A stretch of DNA of 64,000 nucleotides, taken from positions 372,001-436,000 of the forward strand of contig NZ_WAHS01000002.1 of the NCBI RefSeq assembly GCF_015714715.1, in the 5' to 3' direction. The position numbers were made by a program, and so were the translations under genes. Numbering within the stretch: position 1 is the stretch's first letter; the number at the start of each line of letters is the position of its first letter. Below the pieces are notes generated by a model. The model worked only from the letters and a program-made list of their open reading frames with translations. It was not told the origin of the DNA and searched no databases. Below, piece by piece: positions 35,163-43,920 of the stretch. Source of the stretch: Aestuariivirga litoralis (lineage in GTDB: Bacteria > Pseudomonadota > Alphaproteobacteria > Rhizobiales > Aestuariivirgaceae).

Positions 35163-35891
35163 ATGAAACGCAGAAATGTTCTGATCGGCCTCGGGCTTTT
35201 GCCCCTCACCTCCACCGCCAAGGCCGATGGCACCGGTTGGCGCGCCCGTCTGGTCAGCGGCGGCTTTGACGGCAATGACTATTGGGCCGGGCTCCATATC
35301 GCTTTGGGCGAGGGCTGGAAAACCTATTGGCGCGTGCCGGGCGAGGCGGGCATCCCACCGGAGATCAAGGTGGAAGGCGTTGATGTCACCGGCTTTGAAG
35401 TTCTGTTCCCCCTGCCCGAACGCATTGATGACGAGAGCGGCGAGGCCATCGGCTATCACCATGAAGTGCTGCTGCCCATCCGCATTTCGGTGAAAGATGC
35501 AGGCAAAGTGCCGGATGCTGCGCTTTCCGCCTTCTTCGGCGTGTGCAAGGAAATCTGCGCGCCCGCGAAGTTCGAAAGCAAACTGTCTGACGCCAAGGCG
35601 GATGCCGAGCTTCTCAAAGCTTGGCGCGCCAAGGTGCCGGCAGCGGGTACTTTCGCCAGCGGCGTGACGCAGGAGAAGGACGAAGTTGTTCTCACCTTCA
35701 CCGGCCCGGCCGATGATATTCTCGCCGAAGGGCCAGTGGGGTTGTATTTCCGTCGTCCCGTGATCAGCGGTAGCACGGCCCGTTTCAAAATAGACGGTCT
35801 GGATGAGGGCCAGAAGCTGAGCGGAGAAAGCCTCACCTTCACCGCAACGAACAAAGGCCAAGGGCTTGTGCAGGTGATCACAGTCGCATAA
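35163..35891 (+). CDS. Stand-alone DsbD N-terminal-like (DsbD-alpha) exported protein
   Basis: A 242-residue periplasmic protein: signal peptide MKRRNVLIGLGLLPLTSTAKA, then a DsbD N-terminal-type domain with YWAGLHIALGEGWKTYWRVP and a CKEICAP cysteine pair (about residues 139-143). In full DsbD this domain passes electrons to periplasmic partners; here the membrane and thioredoxin domains are missing. ATG 35163 is chosen over an upstream TTG because it starts the signal peptide. A peroxiredoxin gene follows 23 bases later. Confidence 0.85.
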   Translation: MKRRNVLIGLGLLPLTSTAKADGTGWRARLVSGGFDGNDYWAGLHIALGEGWKTYWRVPGEAGIPPEIKVEGVDVTGFEVLFPLPERIDDESGEAIGYHHEVLLPIRISVKDAGKVPDAALSAFFGVCKEICAPAKFESKLSDAKADAELLKAWRAKVPAAGTFASGVTQEKDEVVLTFTGPADDILAEGPVGLYFRRPVISGSTARFKIDGLDEGQKLSGESLTFTATNKGQGLVQVITVA

Positions 35892-35914
35892 GCGTCTCCC
35901 AACAGGAGAGACCC

Positions 35915-36388
35915 ATGATCAAGATCGGCGACAAGATTCCAGCAGCAGAGTTCCTCAGCTTCAATGCCGAAGGCCAGATGAAGCTGACCAGTGACGATGT
36001 GTTCGCCGGCAAGAAGGTCGTGCTGTTCGCCGTGCCCGGCGCCTTTACCCCCACCTGCTCGATGAACCACATGCCGGGCTTTGTGGACAATGAAGCGGCG
36101 ATCAAGGCCAAGGGCGTAGATACCATCGCCTGCGTCTCGGTCAATGACGTGCATGTGATGAAGGCCTGGAGCAAGGCTTCCGGTGCTGACGGCAAGATCG
36201 TTATGCTGGCCGATGGCACGGCTGACTTTGCTAAGGCCGTGGGCCTTGATGCCGTGATGGGCGCCATGGGCCTGCGCTCGAAACGCTATTCGATGATCGT
36301 CGACAAGGGCGTGGTCACGCATCTGAATGTCGAGGAAAAATCCGGCGTGAATGTTTCGGGCGCTGAGACGATTCTCGAGCAGCTGTAA
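35915..36388 (+). CDS. Peroxiredoxin (Prx5 / AhpE-like redoxin)
   Basis: A 157-residue Prx5-type thiol peroxidase that reduces hydrogen and organic peroxides. The active site PGAFTPTC places the peroxidatic Cys at residue 48; CVSVNDVHVMKAW and GLRSKRYSMIVDKGVV fit this subgroup. No obvious resolving Cys lies in the usual place, so it may rely on glutathione/glutaredoxin. CAGGAGAGACCC gives a strong ribosome site. Likely cotranscribed with the DsbD-like gene. Confidence 0.92.
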   Translation: MIKIGDKIPAAEFLSFNAEGQMKLTSDDVFAGKKVVLFAVPGAFTPTCSMNHMPGFVDNEAAIKAKGVDTIACVSVNDVHVMKAWSKASGADGKIVMLADGTADFAKAVGLDAVMGAMGLRSKRYSMIVDKGVVTHLNVEEKSGVNVSGAETILEQL

Positions 36389-36406
36389 CTAACTCCCTTT
36401 TTACGT

Positions 36407-36492
36407 CCGTCACCCCGGCGAAGGCCGGGGCCCCGCTTCTTCGTCTGAACGCGCGAGAAGAAGCGGGATCCCCGCCTTCGCGGGGATGACGG
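36407..36492. repeat. Large imperfect palindrome (REP-like, possible terminator)
   Basis: CCGTCACCCCGGCGAAGG... on the left pairs over about 35 bases with ...CCTTCGCGGGGATGACGG on the right, with smaller CCCCGGC / GCCGGGG hairpins inside. This is the widespread alphaproteobacterial CGTCACCCCGGCGAAGGCCGGGG-type interspersed element. It may also stop transcription after the peroxiredoxin gene. Confidence 0.75.
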
Positions 36493-36580
36493 AATGGTCC
36501 CGCGGCCGTTAGGCATAACTCCTTAACACCCAAGACTCTCGGGCCCGCCCGCATCTAGGCTCCCATTCGGGAGTTTGGCT

Positions 36581-36820
36581 GTGTTGAGAGTTTGCGTCAT
36601 CGCGGGGTTTGCCTGTTTCGCCACAATGGCGGAGGCGGAGACTTTGACTTGCTCGCCAGCGCCCGCCCCGCAAAACCAGGTTTCCGTATCTGGCGGTGCC
36701 GGGGGCCAGAATTTTGTCTTCCGCATTTCAGTGGATGGCGTGCCGCTGCCGGATGATCAGACGGCCAGCAAGGAATCCAAGCCGAAGCCCACAGAGGCCG
36801 CCTGCGACTTCACTTCTTGA
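36581..36820 (+). CDS. Small secreted protein with two cysteines, unknown
   Basis: A 79-residue predicted exported protein. The signal peptide runs [19 protein letters not shown]; the mature part is short and polar, with Cys in [12 protein letters not shown] and near the end in AACDFTS. GTG 36581 has GGGAG 7 bases upstream and is preferred over TTG 36575 or 36584. It converges on and overlaps rnhA by 11 bases. I do not recognise a family, and it could be a chance frame, though the signal peptide and ribosome site argue for a gene. Confidence 0.5.
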   Translation: MLRVCVIAGFACFATMAEAETLTCSPAPAPQNQVSVSGGAGGQNFVFRISVDGVPLPDDQTASKESKPKPTEAACDFTS

Positions 36821-37253
36821 ACGGCGCCATGCCCTGGCGTGCCAGTTCGTCGGCGCGTTCATTGTCATCATGGCCGGCGTGACCCTTCACCCAATGCCAT
36901 GAAATCTGGTGCTTCTGGATGGCTTCATCCAGCGCCTGCCACAACTCGGCATTCTTCACCGGCTTCTTATCGGCAGTTTTCCAGCCATTGCGCTTCCAGC
37001 CATGAATCCATTTGGTGATGCCGTCCTTCACATATTGCGAATCGACATGCATCTCGGCCTTCACCGGGCGCGTCAGTGCCTTCAGCGCCTCGATCGCCGC
37101 CGTCAGCTCCATCCGGTTATTGGTGGTCTGCGCCTCGCCGCCGGAAAGCTCCTTGCGGGTGCCGTTGTAATCAAGAATAGCACCCCAGCCACCGGGGCCA
37201 GGATTGCCGGAGCAGGCGCCATCGGTGTGAACAACAACAACGTCTTTTGTCAT
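36810..37253 (-). CDS. rnhA: Ribonuclease HI
   Basis: Cuts the RNA strand of RNA-DNA hybrids. 147 residues, standard length. The catalytic carboxylates are present: Asp in [16 protein letters not shown], Glu in [13 protein letters not shown], Asp in HVDSQYV and Asp in [15 protein letters not shown]. The start overlaps the ispH stop as ATGA, so the two are coupled. Confidence 0.97.
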   Translation of the reverse strand: MTKDVVVVHTDGACSGNPGPGGWGAILDYNGTRKELSGGEAQTTNNRMELTAAIEALKALTRPVKAEMHVDSQYVKDGITKWIHGWKRNGWKTADKKPVKNAELWQALDEAIQKHQISWHWVKGHAGHDDNERADELARQGMAPFKK

Positions 37254-38239
37254 GCGGCAGGAGCGGCAGCGGGCCTGAGTTCGCGCGGCAGCTTGAAGGA
37301 CACATTCTCCTCGCGCAGCACGACTTTCTCGACCGTCACTTCATAATGCGCGCGGAAGGCATCAATGATTTCATTGACCAGCACTTCCGGTGCGGAAGCG
37401 CCGGCGGAAAGCCCCATTACTTTCAGGCCCTGCAGCTGCGCCCAATCAAGATCGGTGGCGCGCTGCACCAGCAGCCCAATCGGGCAACCGCTTTTCACGC
37501 CCACTTCAACCAGGCGCTTGGAATTGGATGAATTCGGCGCCCCCACCACCACCAGCGCGTCAATGCCGGCCGCGATACTCTTCACCGCTTCTTGCCGGTT
37601 GGTCGTGGCGTAACAAATGTCTTCGCGCGTCGGCCCCTTGATGGCCGGGAAGCGTTTCTGCAAAGCCACGATCACATCGCGCGTATCATCCACCGAAAGC
37701 GTGGTCTGCGTGACGAAGGCCAGCTTTGATGGATCGCGCACTGGCACAGCCTCAGCGTCTTCAACCGTTTCAATCAGGCTCACCGCACCAGGCGGCAATT
37801 GCCCCATCGTGCCGATCACTTCCGGATGGCCCTTGTGGCCGATGAGGATGATTTCCAACCCCTGCTCAAAATGCCGCTGGGCTTCCATGTGCACCTTGGT
37901 GACCAGCGGGCAGGTCGCATCGATCTGGAACATGGCACGGCGCTGGGCTTCGGCAGGAACGGCCTTGGGCACGCCATGGGCCGAGAAAATCACCGGATGG
38001 TCGCCGGGCGGAATCTCATCCAGCTCATCGACGAAAATGGCGCCCTTGGATTTCAGATCATCAACGACGAATTTGTTGTGAACGATTTCGTGGCGCACAT
38101 AGACGGGCGCGCCATAGATTTCGAGCGCGCGTTCCACAATATCAATGGCCCGCACGACACCGGCGCAAAAGCCGCGCGGCGCTGCAAGCAGGATCTTGAG
38201 TTCAGGCTTCGCCATCGCCCGGAAATGGGCTGAGGCCAT
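37250..38239 (-). CDS. ispH: 4-hydroxy-3-methylbut-2-enyl diphosphate reductase IspH
   Basis: Last enzyme of the MEP isoprenoid pathway, making IPP and DMAPP from HMBPP with a 4Fe-4S cluster. 329 residues. The three cluster Cys are in [17 protein letters not shown] and [11 protein letters not shown]; the catalytic Glu/His region [15 protein letters not shown] and [14 protein letters not shown] are intact. ATG 38239 is used; ATG 38215 ([17 protein letters not shown]) is an equally possible start, as neither has a clear ribosome site. Confidence 0.96.
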   Translation of the reverse strand: MASAHFRAMAKPELKILLAAPRGFCAGVVRAIDIVERALEIYGAPVYVRHEIVHNKFVVDDLKSKGAIFVDELDEIPPGDHPVIFSAHGVPKAVPAEAQRRAMFQIDATCPLVTKVHMEAQRHFEQGLEIILIGHKGHPEVIGTMGQLPPGAVSLIETVEDAEAVPVRDPSKLAFVTQTTLSVDDTRDVIVALQKRFPAIKGPTREDICYATTNRQEAVKSIAAGIDALVVVGAPNSSNSKRLVEVGVKSGCPIGLLVQRATDLDWAQLQGLKVMGLSAGASAPEVLVNEIIDAFRAHYEVTVEKVVLREENVSFKLPRELRPAAAPAA

Positions 38240-38266
38240 GATCTTGTCAAGCCGTGAAGAAGTGGC

Positions 38267-38644
38267 CTAGCCCTGCATCACATGCTTGGCCAGGCGCTGC
38301 TGCGCGGCCAGCACTTCGATGACATTGCCCGAACCAGCGGCACGTTCGATCATCCGCAGATCATCGGCCATCGCGGTTTCCTGCTGTTGGGCGGCAAGCT
38401 CGGTTTCAGCCCGTTGGTCATTGACTGCTTTTGTGGACTGAATGCGTTGCCAATCGGCCTGGGCAGCACGAAGGTCTTCCGAACCTGTTCCGTTTCCAAT
38501 CGCAAGCACGTCGGTATTCACCTGGGCGCGTGGTTTGAACTCTGCCGGCGGCACCTGCTTTTCAGCACTCCTCCGGGCTGACTCACCAAGGCCCTGACGA
38601 ATCTGAGTAATAGTGGGCGTGTGACTTACAGTGGTAACTTGCAT
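38267..38644 (-). CDS. Hypothetical protein, Gln/Ala-rich helical
   Basis: A 125-residue cytoplasmic protein of unknown family. The second half is rich in Ala, Gln, Glu and Arg (AETELAAQQQETAMADDLR) and should be mostly helical. ATG 38644 follows GGAGGAGCT, a strong ribosome site, which supports a real gene. No signal peptide or membrane segment. It lies 27 bases upstream of ispH on the same strand, so it may lead the ispH-rnhA transcript. The layout slightly recalls flagellar or motility-associated small proteins, but I would not assign one. Confidence 0.6.
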   Translation of the reverse strand: MQVTTVSHTPTITQIRQGLGESARRSAEKQVPPAEFKPRAQVNTDVLAIGNGTGSEDLRAAQADWQRIQSTKAVNDQRAETELAAQQQETAMADDLRMIERAAGSGNVIEVLAAQQRLAKHVMQG

Positions 38645-38845
38645 AGCTCCTCCTTCCTCAGTGAAACCTTTGACAGGCAATGTGGATTTAAATACCAGAA
38701 GTTGAAGCTATGACCTTGGCAGATATGCAGTCAAATTGCACGTCTCTTCGATTTTTGCGGTTACCTTCGCCGCAATGGAAAAGCTCAATAGCAATTGAAA
38801 GTTGAGAGGCAGATGAAGGCTTTCGTTAACCGCTTTTTGGCACGC

Positions 38846-40093
38846 CTAAGCCTGCAGCAACGCTTCGCCCAGGAAGCTGTCACTATTGGCAACCCCCGGA
38901 AGGGCAAAGAAATATCCGCCACCGACCGGCTTAATATATTCCTCGAGCGCCTCGCCATTGAGGCGCTGCTGAATGGCGCGGAAACCCTGGTCGAGGTCTG
39001 ATTGATAGCAAACAAACAGCAAACCCATATCCATCTGGCCGGATTTGCTGAGGCCTGTCGAGTAGTTGTAACCCCGCCGGAGGATGCGGGTCGCCATCGC
39101 CTTGGCGTCGCGCGGATTGGCGAGGCGGATATGGGCATCCGCCGCGATTGCGGATTTGTCGGGCGTAGCCACGAAATCCGGCTCATCCATTTCGCCGGTC
39201 TTGCCGAGCGGTGCTCCGGAATATTTATGCCGGCCGATAATGCGTTCTTGTTCATTCAGCGCGGTGCGGTCCCAGCGCTCGACGAAATTGCGGATGATGC
39301 GCACCACCTGATAGCTGCCGCCTTCGGTCCATTGCGGCTCACCATTTTGGCCGCCCTTGGTCCAGACCAGCTGGGTCATCAGGCTCGCATCACCGTGGGG
39401 CGGATTGGCCGTACCATCCTTGAAGCCCAGATGATTGCGCGGGGTTTCTTCGCCCACGGCGCGCTTGTCCTTTGGCGCGAGGTGGCCTTCCAGCTTCCAG
39501 CGCGCAGCCAAAAGATCTGGCGTGTTCTTGATAATGGCGCGCAGCGCATGCAGCGCCGTTTCCTGCCTATTGGCGCAGAACTGCAGCAAGATATCGCCAT
39601 GGCAAATGCTCGCATCGGGCGAGTCATTCGGGAAACGTTCCATCGGGATCAGCTTGGCGGGCTTGACATTGGCGAGGCCGTAGCGGTCATTAAAGAGGCT
39701 GGCGCCGACTGACACCGTGATGGTCAGCCCATCAGGATACATGGTCTTGCCCAGCATGCCTGAGTCAGGCGGCGGGAATTTCGCATCCACTTCCGGCACC
39801 GGGCCGCCCTTGGTCAGCGTGGTGATCTCGGTGGTGAGCAGGCGGAACAGGCGCTCAAGCCCGGCCCGGTTTTCGGCCACGCAATTGAAAGCCACCAGCA
39901 CACCATAAGGCTGCTGCGGCGTGACGATGCCGGCCTGATAAGTGCCGAAGCAATCATGCACCTCTTCAAGACCGCCGGGACCCGCGGCGGGATCAGGCGT
40001 TTGTGCGTTTGCCACAGCACTGCCCGCGACCGCTGCAAGGCTCGCGGTTGCGGCTTGCAGCAGGCGGCGGCGTGATGTGCCGAAGCTTTTCAA
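38846..40093 (-). CDS. efeB: Deferrochelatase/peroxidase EfeB (Dyp-type)
   Basis: A Dyp-type haem peroxidase of the EfeUOB ferrous iron uptake system, exported folded. 415 residues. The Tat signal TSRRRLLQAATASLAAVAGS is clear; GFKDGTANP carries the GxxDG catalytic Asp, and the proximal His region is DAHIRLANPRD. C-terminal GGGYFFALPG matches EfeB. It begins directly after the efeO stop with no gap. It may oxidise Fe(II) or release iron from haem. Confidence 0.96.
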   Translation of the reverse strand: MKSFGTSRRRLLQAATASLAAVAGSAVANAQTPDPAAGPGGLEEVHDCFGTYQAGIVTPQQPYGVLVAFNCVAENRAGLERLFRLLTTEITTLTKGGPVPEVDAKFPPPDSGMLGKTMYPDGLTITVSVGASLFNDRYGLANVKPAKLIPMERFPNDSPDASICHGDILLQFCANRQETALHALRAIIKNTPDLLAARWKLEGHLAPKDKRAVGEETPRNHLGFKDGTANPPHGDASLMTQLVWTKGGQNGEPQWTEGGSYQVVRIIRNFVERWDRTALNEQERIIGRHKYSGAPLGKTGEMDEPDFVATPDKSAIAADAHIRLANPRDAKAMATRILRRGYNYSTGLSKSGQMDMGLLFVCYQSDLDQGFRAIQQRLNGEALEEYIKPVGGGYFFALPGVANSDSFLGEALLQA

Positions 40094-41212
40094 TTATAGT
40101 CCCAGCGCGCCCGTCAGCTTGGCCAGGTCTTCAGCCAGCGGCGTCAGGGCACCCTTCAGAGCGTTGCGATCATCCTCAGTCAGGGCGGAGTAGGACTTGT
40201 AGCCTTCGCCTTCCTTGTACTTGGCAAGAATGGCATCAACCTTGGTAAAGTTGGCGCTGGTCGCGTCAAGCAAAGCCTTGTCCTTCTTTTCCAGCGGCGC
40301 CTTGATCAGTTCCATGATCTTCTTCGAGCCATCCACATTGGCCTGGAAGTCATAGAGATCAGTGCCGCTGTAACGGTCTTCTTCACCGGAAATCTTGGAC
40401 TTGAACACTTCCTCAATCAGGGCACCGGCACCGGCCACCATGGTGGCGGGCAGAATGTCCATGACGGCGATGCGCGACTGCAGCTCGGTCACATCGACCA
40501 GCAGCTTGTCGGCCAGATCGGAAAGTCCATCAGTCTTCTTTTCGCTGAACAGGCTGAACTCAATCCGGTGGAAGCCGGTCCAGGTCGGGTCCTGTTCCTT
40601 CTTTTCAAAATCATCGGCGCGCGCGTCGATGGCCGGATCGAGATCGCCGAACAATTCGGCCACCGGTTCGATGCGTTCGTAATTCACGCGCACCGGGCCA
40701 AACAGCTTCTGGGCTTCTTCCAGCTTGCCGCCCTTGATGGCAGCGGTGAAAGCGGTGACGTTTTTCACCAGAATGTCCGCTTCGCCCTGGGCATAGGCAC
40801 GATAGGCTTCCACGGCCTTGGTGATTTCAGGATCAACGGCGACTGTCGGCGCGGCAGTGCCGGCCGTGACGGTCAGCTTGCCCTTTGGGTTGGAGAGAAG
40901 ACCGCATGTCATGTCGTAGGTGCCGGCCTTGAGCTTGGGCTTCAAATCCAGCTTGAAGCCGGGGAGAATGTTCTCGCGCTCGAACACAACTTTCACGCCG
41001 TCAAGAATTTCCCATTCCAGCGCTTTCTTGCTGCCATTGACGATGGTGAAGATTTCTTCGCCTTCCTTGATCGAGACATCGTAGGGTTCGCAGCCCTTGT
41101 CGGTCACCGTGATGGTCTGCTGCGCGGGCGCATCTTCAGCGCGCACTTCGGCAATGAAAGCTGCGGCGGTGAGGAGGGCCGCAGCAGACACGGCAAACAG
41201 GTGGCGATTCAT
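40094..41212 (-). CDS. efeO: Iron uptake protein EfeO (cupredoxin plus M75 domain)
   Basis: Periplasmic component of EfeUOB. 372 residues. A Sec signal (MNRHLFAVSAAALLTAAAFI...) is followed by a cupredoxin-like domain (about 28-118) and an imelysin/M75 domain (about 125-372) with the HxxE metal motif in GFHRIEFSLF. The length matches Escherichia coli EfeO. It lies between efeU and efeB in the usual operon order. Confidence 0.96.
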   Translation of the reverse strand: MNRHLFAVSAAALLTAAAFIAEVRAEDAPAQQTITVTDKGCEPYDVSIKEGEEIFTIVNGSKKALEWEILDGVKVVFERENILPGFKLDLKPKLKAGTYDMTCGLLSNPKGKLTVTAGTAAPTVAVDPEITKAVEAYRAYAQGEADILVKNVTAFTAAIKGGKLEEAQKLFGPVRVNYERIEPVAELFGDLDPAIDARADDFEKKEQDPTWTGFHRIEFSLFSEKKTDGLSDLADKLLVDVTELQSRIAVMDILPATMVAGAGALIEEVFKSKISGEEDRYSGTDLYDFQANVDGSKKIMELIKAPLEKKDKALLDATSANFTKVDAILAKYKEGEGYKSYSALTEDDRNALKGALTPLAEDLAKLTGALGL

Positions 41213-41237
41213 GACGGTGACTTTCCCTTGAATGAAT

Positions 41238-42071
41238 TTATGAAACAGGCTTGGGCGCAGGCGCCGGGGACTGCGGCATGAGGAACAGGATCAGTGCTGG
41301 AATGGTGAACAGCAAATAGATGCCGAGCTCGCCCACCTTCGGCGCATCGCGGTAACCGAAGAAGCCACCCAGCAAGACACCGATAAGACTGTCAGACGGC
41401 AGCACATTGGAAAGATCGAAGGCAGTTTCCTGGAATAGGTTCCAGATCCCGGCTTCATGCAGGTGAACCAGCACATTGGCCAGAATGCCGCCCGCCACGA
41501 GGATGATGAAAACGCCGGTCCAGCGGAAGAAGGCACGCATATTGAGTTTCATGCCACCCTTGAACACCGCATAGCCAAGTACAGCAGCACTCAGCAGGCC
41601 CAAGGCAGCCCCGGCAAAAACCGTCCAGTCTGATGCTTGCTGGATAATGGCGATCATGAACACCACCGATTCCAATCCTTCGCGGCCGGTCACGAGGAAA
41701 GCCGTGCCAGCGAGCGGCCAGCTCCAGTTGGAAGTGGACTTCTGCAGCGCTGCATCCACTTTGTCATGCAGCTCTTTCTTGATGGTGCGGCCCACTTTGC
41801 GCATCCAGAAGACCATGGAGATCAGCATGAACACCGCAAACAGGCCCACTGCTGATTCGAACAATTCCTGTTCGGCCTGTGGAAATTCGCTGCCAGTTAT
41901 GGTGATGAGCACACCGATGATTACGCTAACCGCGATGGCGGCAGCCACACCGGCCATGACCGAGGGAAGTGCGGAGCGGCGGCCCGTCTGCACCAGATAA
42001 CTGGATAGGATGCCAACGATCAGTGAGGCTTCAAAACCCTCACGCAACATGATCAGGAAAGCTATGAACAT
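41238..42071 (-). CDS. efeU: Ferrous iron permease EfeU (FTR1 family)
   Basis: The membrane channel of the EfeUOB system, moving oxidised iron across the inner membrane. 277 residues with about seven membrane helices. Two iron-binding motifs are seen: LREGFEASLIVGIL near the N terminus (Phe instead of Leu in REGLE) and GREGLESVVFMIA in the middle. MFIAFLIMLREGFEAS matches the start of known EfeU. I looked for Fur, Irr or RirA boxes upstream and recognised none. Confidence 0.95.
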   Translation of the reverse strand: MFIAFLIMLREGFEASLIVGILSSYLVQTGRRSALPSVMAGVAAAIAVSVIIGVLITITGSEFPQAEQELFESAVGLFAVFMLISMVFWMRKVGRTIKKELHDKVDAALQKSTSNWSWPLAGTAFLVTGREGLESVVFMIAIIQQASDWTVFAGAALGLLSAAVLGYAVFKGGMKLNMRAFFRWTGVFIILVAGGILANVLVHLHEAGIWNLFQETAFDLSNVLPSDSLIGVLLGGFFGYRDAPKVGELGIYLLFTIPALILFLMPQSPAPAPKPVS

Positions 42072-42281
42072 CGCAACACCCGCAAAGCCGACAATAAAGC
42101 TCGGATATTATTTCATTCCCGAGGAGTCAAGTCGGATTGGAGTGCTGCGACATTAGTGGGCAAGGGTGACTGAGCAGCATAAGCCGCAGAATATCCGTCA
42201 CTCAGACTTCAAAATACATCATAAAATCATGTAATATATAGCTTTTTTTAAAAGATGGACCATTTCTGCGGTGAAATGCGC

Positions 42282-42470
42282 CTATGCCCAAGCTACATAG
42301 ATACCCACGACAACCATGGCCACCACGACAGCCAGCAAGCTGAAACCGAGGACGTAACGCACATTATGACCGGTCACACCTTGCCGCACCCGGTTGGTTT
42401 GGCTTGTAGAATGGAGGCCATCTTCCGAGCCGTCACTTTGTGTGGGTCTCGTTTTCAGCTCATTCAGCAT
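42282..42470 (-). CDS. Small single-span membrane protein, stress-promoter linked
   Basis: A 62-residue protein: a polar N-terminal half (LKTRPTQSDGSEDGLHSTSQ), then a conserved-looking RQGVTGHNVRYVLGFSLLAV and a C-terminal membrane helix ending VVVGIYVAWA. Proteins with the RQGVTGHNVRYVL signature recur in Rhizobiales, as I recall, with no known role. ATG 42470 has AAAGGG 8 bases upstream. An exact EcfG-type promoter lies 36-60 bases upstream, so it is probably induced by general stress. Confidence 0.72.
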   Translation of the reverse strand: MLNELKTRPTQSDGSEDGLHSTSQTNRVRQGVTGHNVRYVLGFSLLAVVVAMVVVGIYVAWA

Positions 42471-42505
42471 GTCGCTCACCCTTTCAAAAACCAGTTCGAA
42501 AAATC

Positions 42506-42530
42506 AACGCGACATCGCAGATGAAGTTCC
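42506..42530 (-). promoter_or_regulatory. EcfG (general stress) promoter, exact consensus
   Basis: On the minus strand: GGAAC (42530-42526), 16 bases, CGTT (42509-42506). It matches the Rhizobiales EcfG/RpoE2 consensus exactly and would start transcription about 28 bases before the small membrane protein gene. Confidence 0.7.
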
Positions 42531-42558
42531 TCTCGTCGCCATGCAGCCCGTGACCTCC

Positions 42559-42583
42559 GGAACAATTGCAAGGCGAGCGAGTT
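42559..42583 (+). promoter_or_regulatory. EcfG-like promoter for the DUF892 gene
   Basis: GGAAC (42559-42563), 16 bases, AGTT (42580-42583); one base of the -10 element differs from CGTT. It sits 80 bases upstream of the DUF892 start codon. Confidence 0.5.
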
Positions 42584-42662
42584 GCGAGTCCATGACCAAT
42601 GCGGACACGGCAAGCATGGTCTTTTCAAATCATCAACCGTCACTTTCCAGGAGAAACATCCC

Positions 42663-43298
42663 ATGCCCTCAACATCCACACACTCCACCAAAGCGGCAGG
42701 TGCCGCGAAGAAAACTTCATCAGGCAAGGACAAAGGTCTTGCCGATCTTTTCCTGCACGGCATCAAGGATATCTATTACGCCGAAAAGAAGTTGACCAAG
42801 GCGCTGCCCAAAATGATCAAGGCGGCAAAGTCGCAGGATTTGATCGACGCTCTCACCAGCCATCTGAAGGAAACCGAAGGGCATGTCACGAAAGTGGAGC
42901 AAGTGTTTGCATTGCTCGACATGGCACCCAAGGCCGTGAAATGCGACGCCATTGATGGCATCGTAGCGGAAGCCGAAGAAATCCTGAAGGATTTCGGCAA
43001 GACTTCTGCCGCTGATGCAGCGATCATTTTCTCCGGCCAGGCGGCGGAGCACTATGAAATCACCCGCTATGGCAGCCTGCGCACTTTTGCCGAGGTGCTG
43101 GGCTATGACAAGGCCTCGAACATCCTGCAGTCCATCCTGGATCAGGAAAAGGCCGCTGATAAGAAGCTCTCAGAAATTGCCGAAGACCGGGTGGATTATG
43201 CAGCTGCCGGCAGCGACTCATATGAAGATGGCAACGTGCTGTCTGACGGTGAGCCACGCAAGGAAAAGGGCGCGATCAACTGGCGCCTGTGGCAATAA
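42663..43298 (+). CDS. DUF892 (YciE-like) ferritin-like protein
   Basis: A 211-residue protein of the YciE/DUF892 family, a four-helix ferritin-like bundle often induced by stress. The polar Lys/Ala-rich first 25 residues are followed by LADLFLHGIKDIYYAEKKLT, LKETEGHVTKVEQVFALLD and GQAAEHYEITRYGSLRTFAE, carrying the Glu/His metal-ligand pattern. ATG 42663 has AGGAGAAACATCCC upstream; the open frame extends to 42582 without family residues. A terminator follows. Confidence 0.92.
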   Translation: MPSTSTHSTKAAGAAKKTSSGKDKGLADLFLHGIKDIYYAEKKLTKALPKMIKAAKSQDLIDALTSHLKETEGHVTKVEQVFALLDMAPKAVKCDAIDGIVAEAEEILKDFGKTSAADAAIIFSGQAAEHYEITRYGSLRTFAEVLGYDKASNILQSILDQEKAADKKLSEIAEDRVDYAAAGSDSYEDGNVLSDGEPRKEKGAINWRLWQ

Positions 43299-43321
43299 CT
43301 GATCAACGATAGCAACCACAC

Positions 43322-43353
43322 AGGGGATGCGGCGAAAGCTCCATCCCCTTTTT
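43322..43353 (+). terminator. Intrinsic terminator of the DUF892 gene
   Basis: AGGGGATG (43322-43329), 12-base loop, CATCCCCT (43342-43349), followed by a T run to 43353. Confidence 0.85.
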
Positions 43354-43393
43354 GTTGCGCCATCAGGCGCTTCTCGAATTCATGATTTATTTC

Positions 43394-43419
43394 GGAACTG
43401 AGGGCGCGTTGGGGTCGTT
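43394..43419 (+). promoter_or_regulatory. EcfG (general stress) promoter for the hydrophilin gene
   Basis: GGAAC (43394-43398), 17 bases, CGTT (43416-43419): exact consensus elements at an allowed spacing, about 57 bases before the start codon. Confidence 0.65.
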
Positions 43420-43476
43420 CACCCAGGCAAGCAGCAACACCGCGCTTGCATCACCAACCCCAATCAGGAGTCCACA

Positions 43477-43671
43477 ATGCCAAATCAACAGCATTCAAGC
43501 GCCGGAAAAAAGGATGAAGGCGTTCGCCGCAACGACCAAGGCGAATTCACCAAACAGCAAGAGCAGAAGCATCAAGGCGATGGCCAGCAAGGCGGCGTGC
43601 ATCGTGATGGTGGCGGCCAACAAGGTGGCCATTCCGGCACCGACCGGCAGCAAGGTTCTGACAAGCGATGA
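43477..43671 (+). CDS. Small Gln/Gly-rich hydrophilin-like protein
   Basis: A 64-residue, very polar, probably unfolded protein: MPNQQHSSAGKKDEGVRRND, then Gln/Gly/His-rich repeats (QKHQGDGQQGG, DGGGQQGGH). There are no hydrophobic segments. AGGAG lies 6 bases before ATG 43477, and an exact EcfG promoter lies upstream. The make-up resembles hydrophilins or KGG-type stress proteins that protect against drying, but the link is by composition only. Confidence 0.7.
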   Translation: MPNQQHSSAGKKDEGVRRNDQGEFTKQQEQKHQGDGQQGGVHRDGGGQQGGHSGTDRQQGSDKR

Positions 43672-43677
43672 AGAACG

Positions 43678-43702
43678 GCGGCCCCGGTTTCATCGGGGCC
43701 GC
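43678..43702. terminator. Hairpin between convergent small genes
   Basis: GCGGCCCCG (43678-43686), 7-base loop, CGGGGCCGC (43694-43702): a perfect 9-bp stem, 10 bases before the DUF3309 stop, with a weak T-rich tail. It probably ends both transcripts. Confidence 0.65.
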
Positions 43703-43712
43703 TCTCTGTCGA

Positions 43713-43865
43713 TTAGATGCGTCCCATGAGCAGCAAGACCACCAGAATGACAAGGATGAGACCTACGCCGCCGGATGGACGGTAGCCCCAGTCGCGGCTG
43801 TAACCCCATGTAGGCAAGGCACCGAGCAGAGCCAGAACAACAATGATGATCAGAATGGTGGACAC
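43713..43865 (-). CDS. DUF3309 small membrane protein
   Basis: A 50-residue protein: N-terminal hydrophobic stretch STILIIIVVLALLGALP, then TWGYSRDWGYRPSGGVG and a second hydrophobic stretch LILVILVVLLLMG. TWGYSRxWGYxPSGGxG is the signature of DUF3309, a family of tiny membrane proteins common in Proteobacteria and often stress-linked. It starts with GTG 43865, with AGGAG 9 bases upstream, just after an exact EcfG promoter. Function unknown. Confidence 0.88.
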   Translation of the reverse strand: MSTILIIIVVLALLGALPTWGYSRDWGYRPSGGVGLILVILVVLLLMGRI

Positions 43866-43892
43866 GATTTTTCACTCCTGTGTTTCGATCAC

Positions 43893-43917
43893 AACGCAGG
43901 CATGAGCCGCTTGTTCC
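43893..43917 (-). promoter_or_regulatory. EcfG (general stress) promoter for DUF3309, exact consensus
   Basis: On the minus strand: GGAAC (43917-43913), 16 bases, CGTT (43896-43893). Its -35 element is the left arm of the palindrome TTGTTCCGGCGGAACAA (43911-43927). Confidence 0.75.
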
Positions 43918-43920
43918 GGC

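Noticed and set aside
38846-42260. Fur, Irr or RirA box controlling efeUOB.
   Set aside because: I scanned the region upstream of efeU by eye and found no match to the usual inverted repeats; iron control may exist but is not visible.
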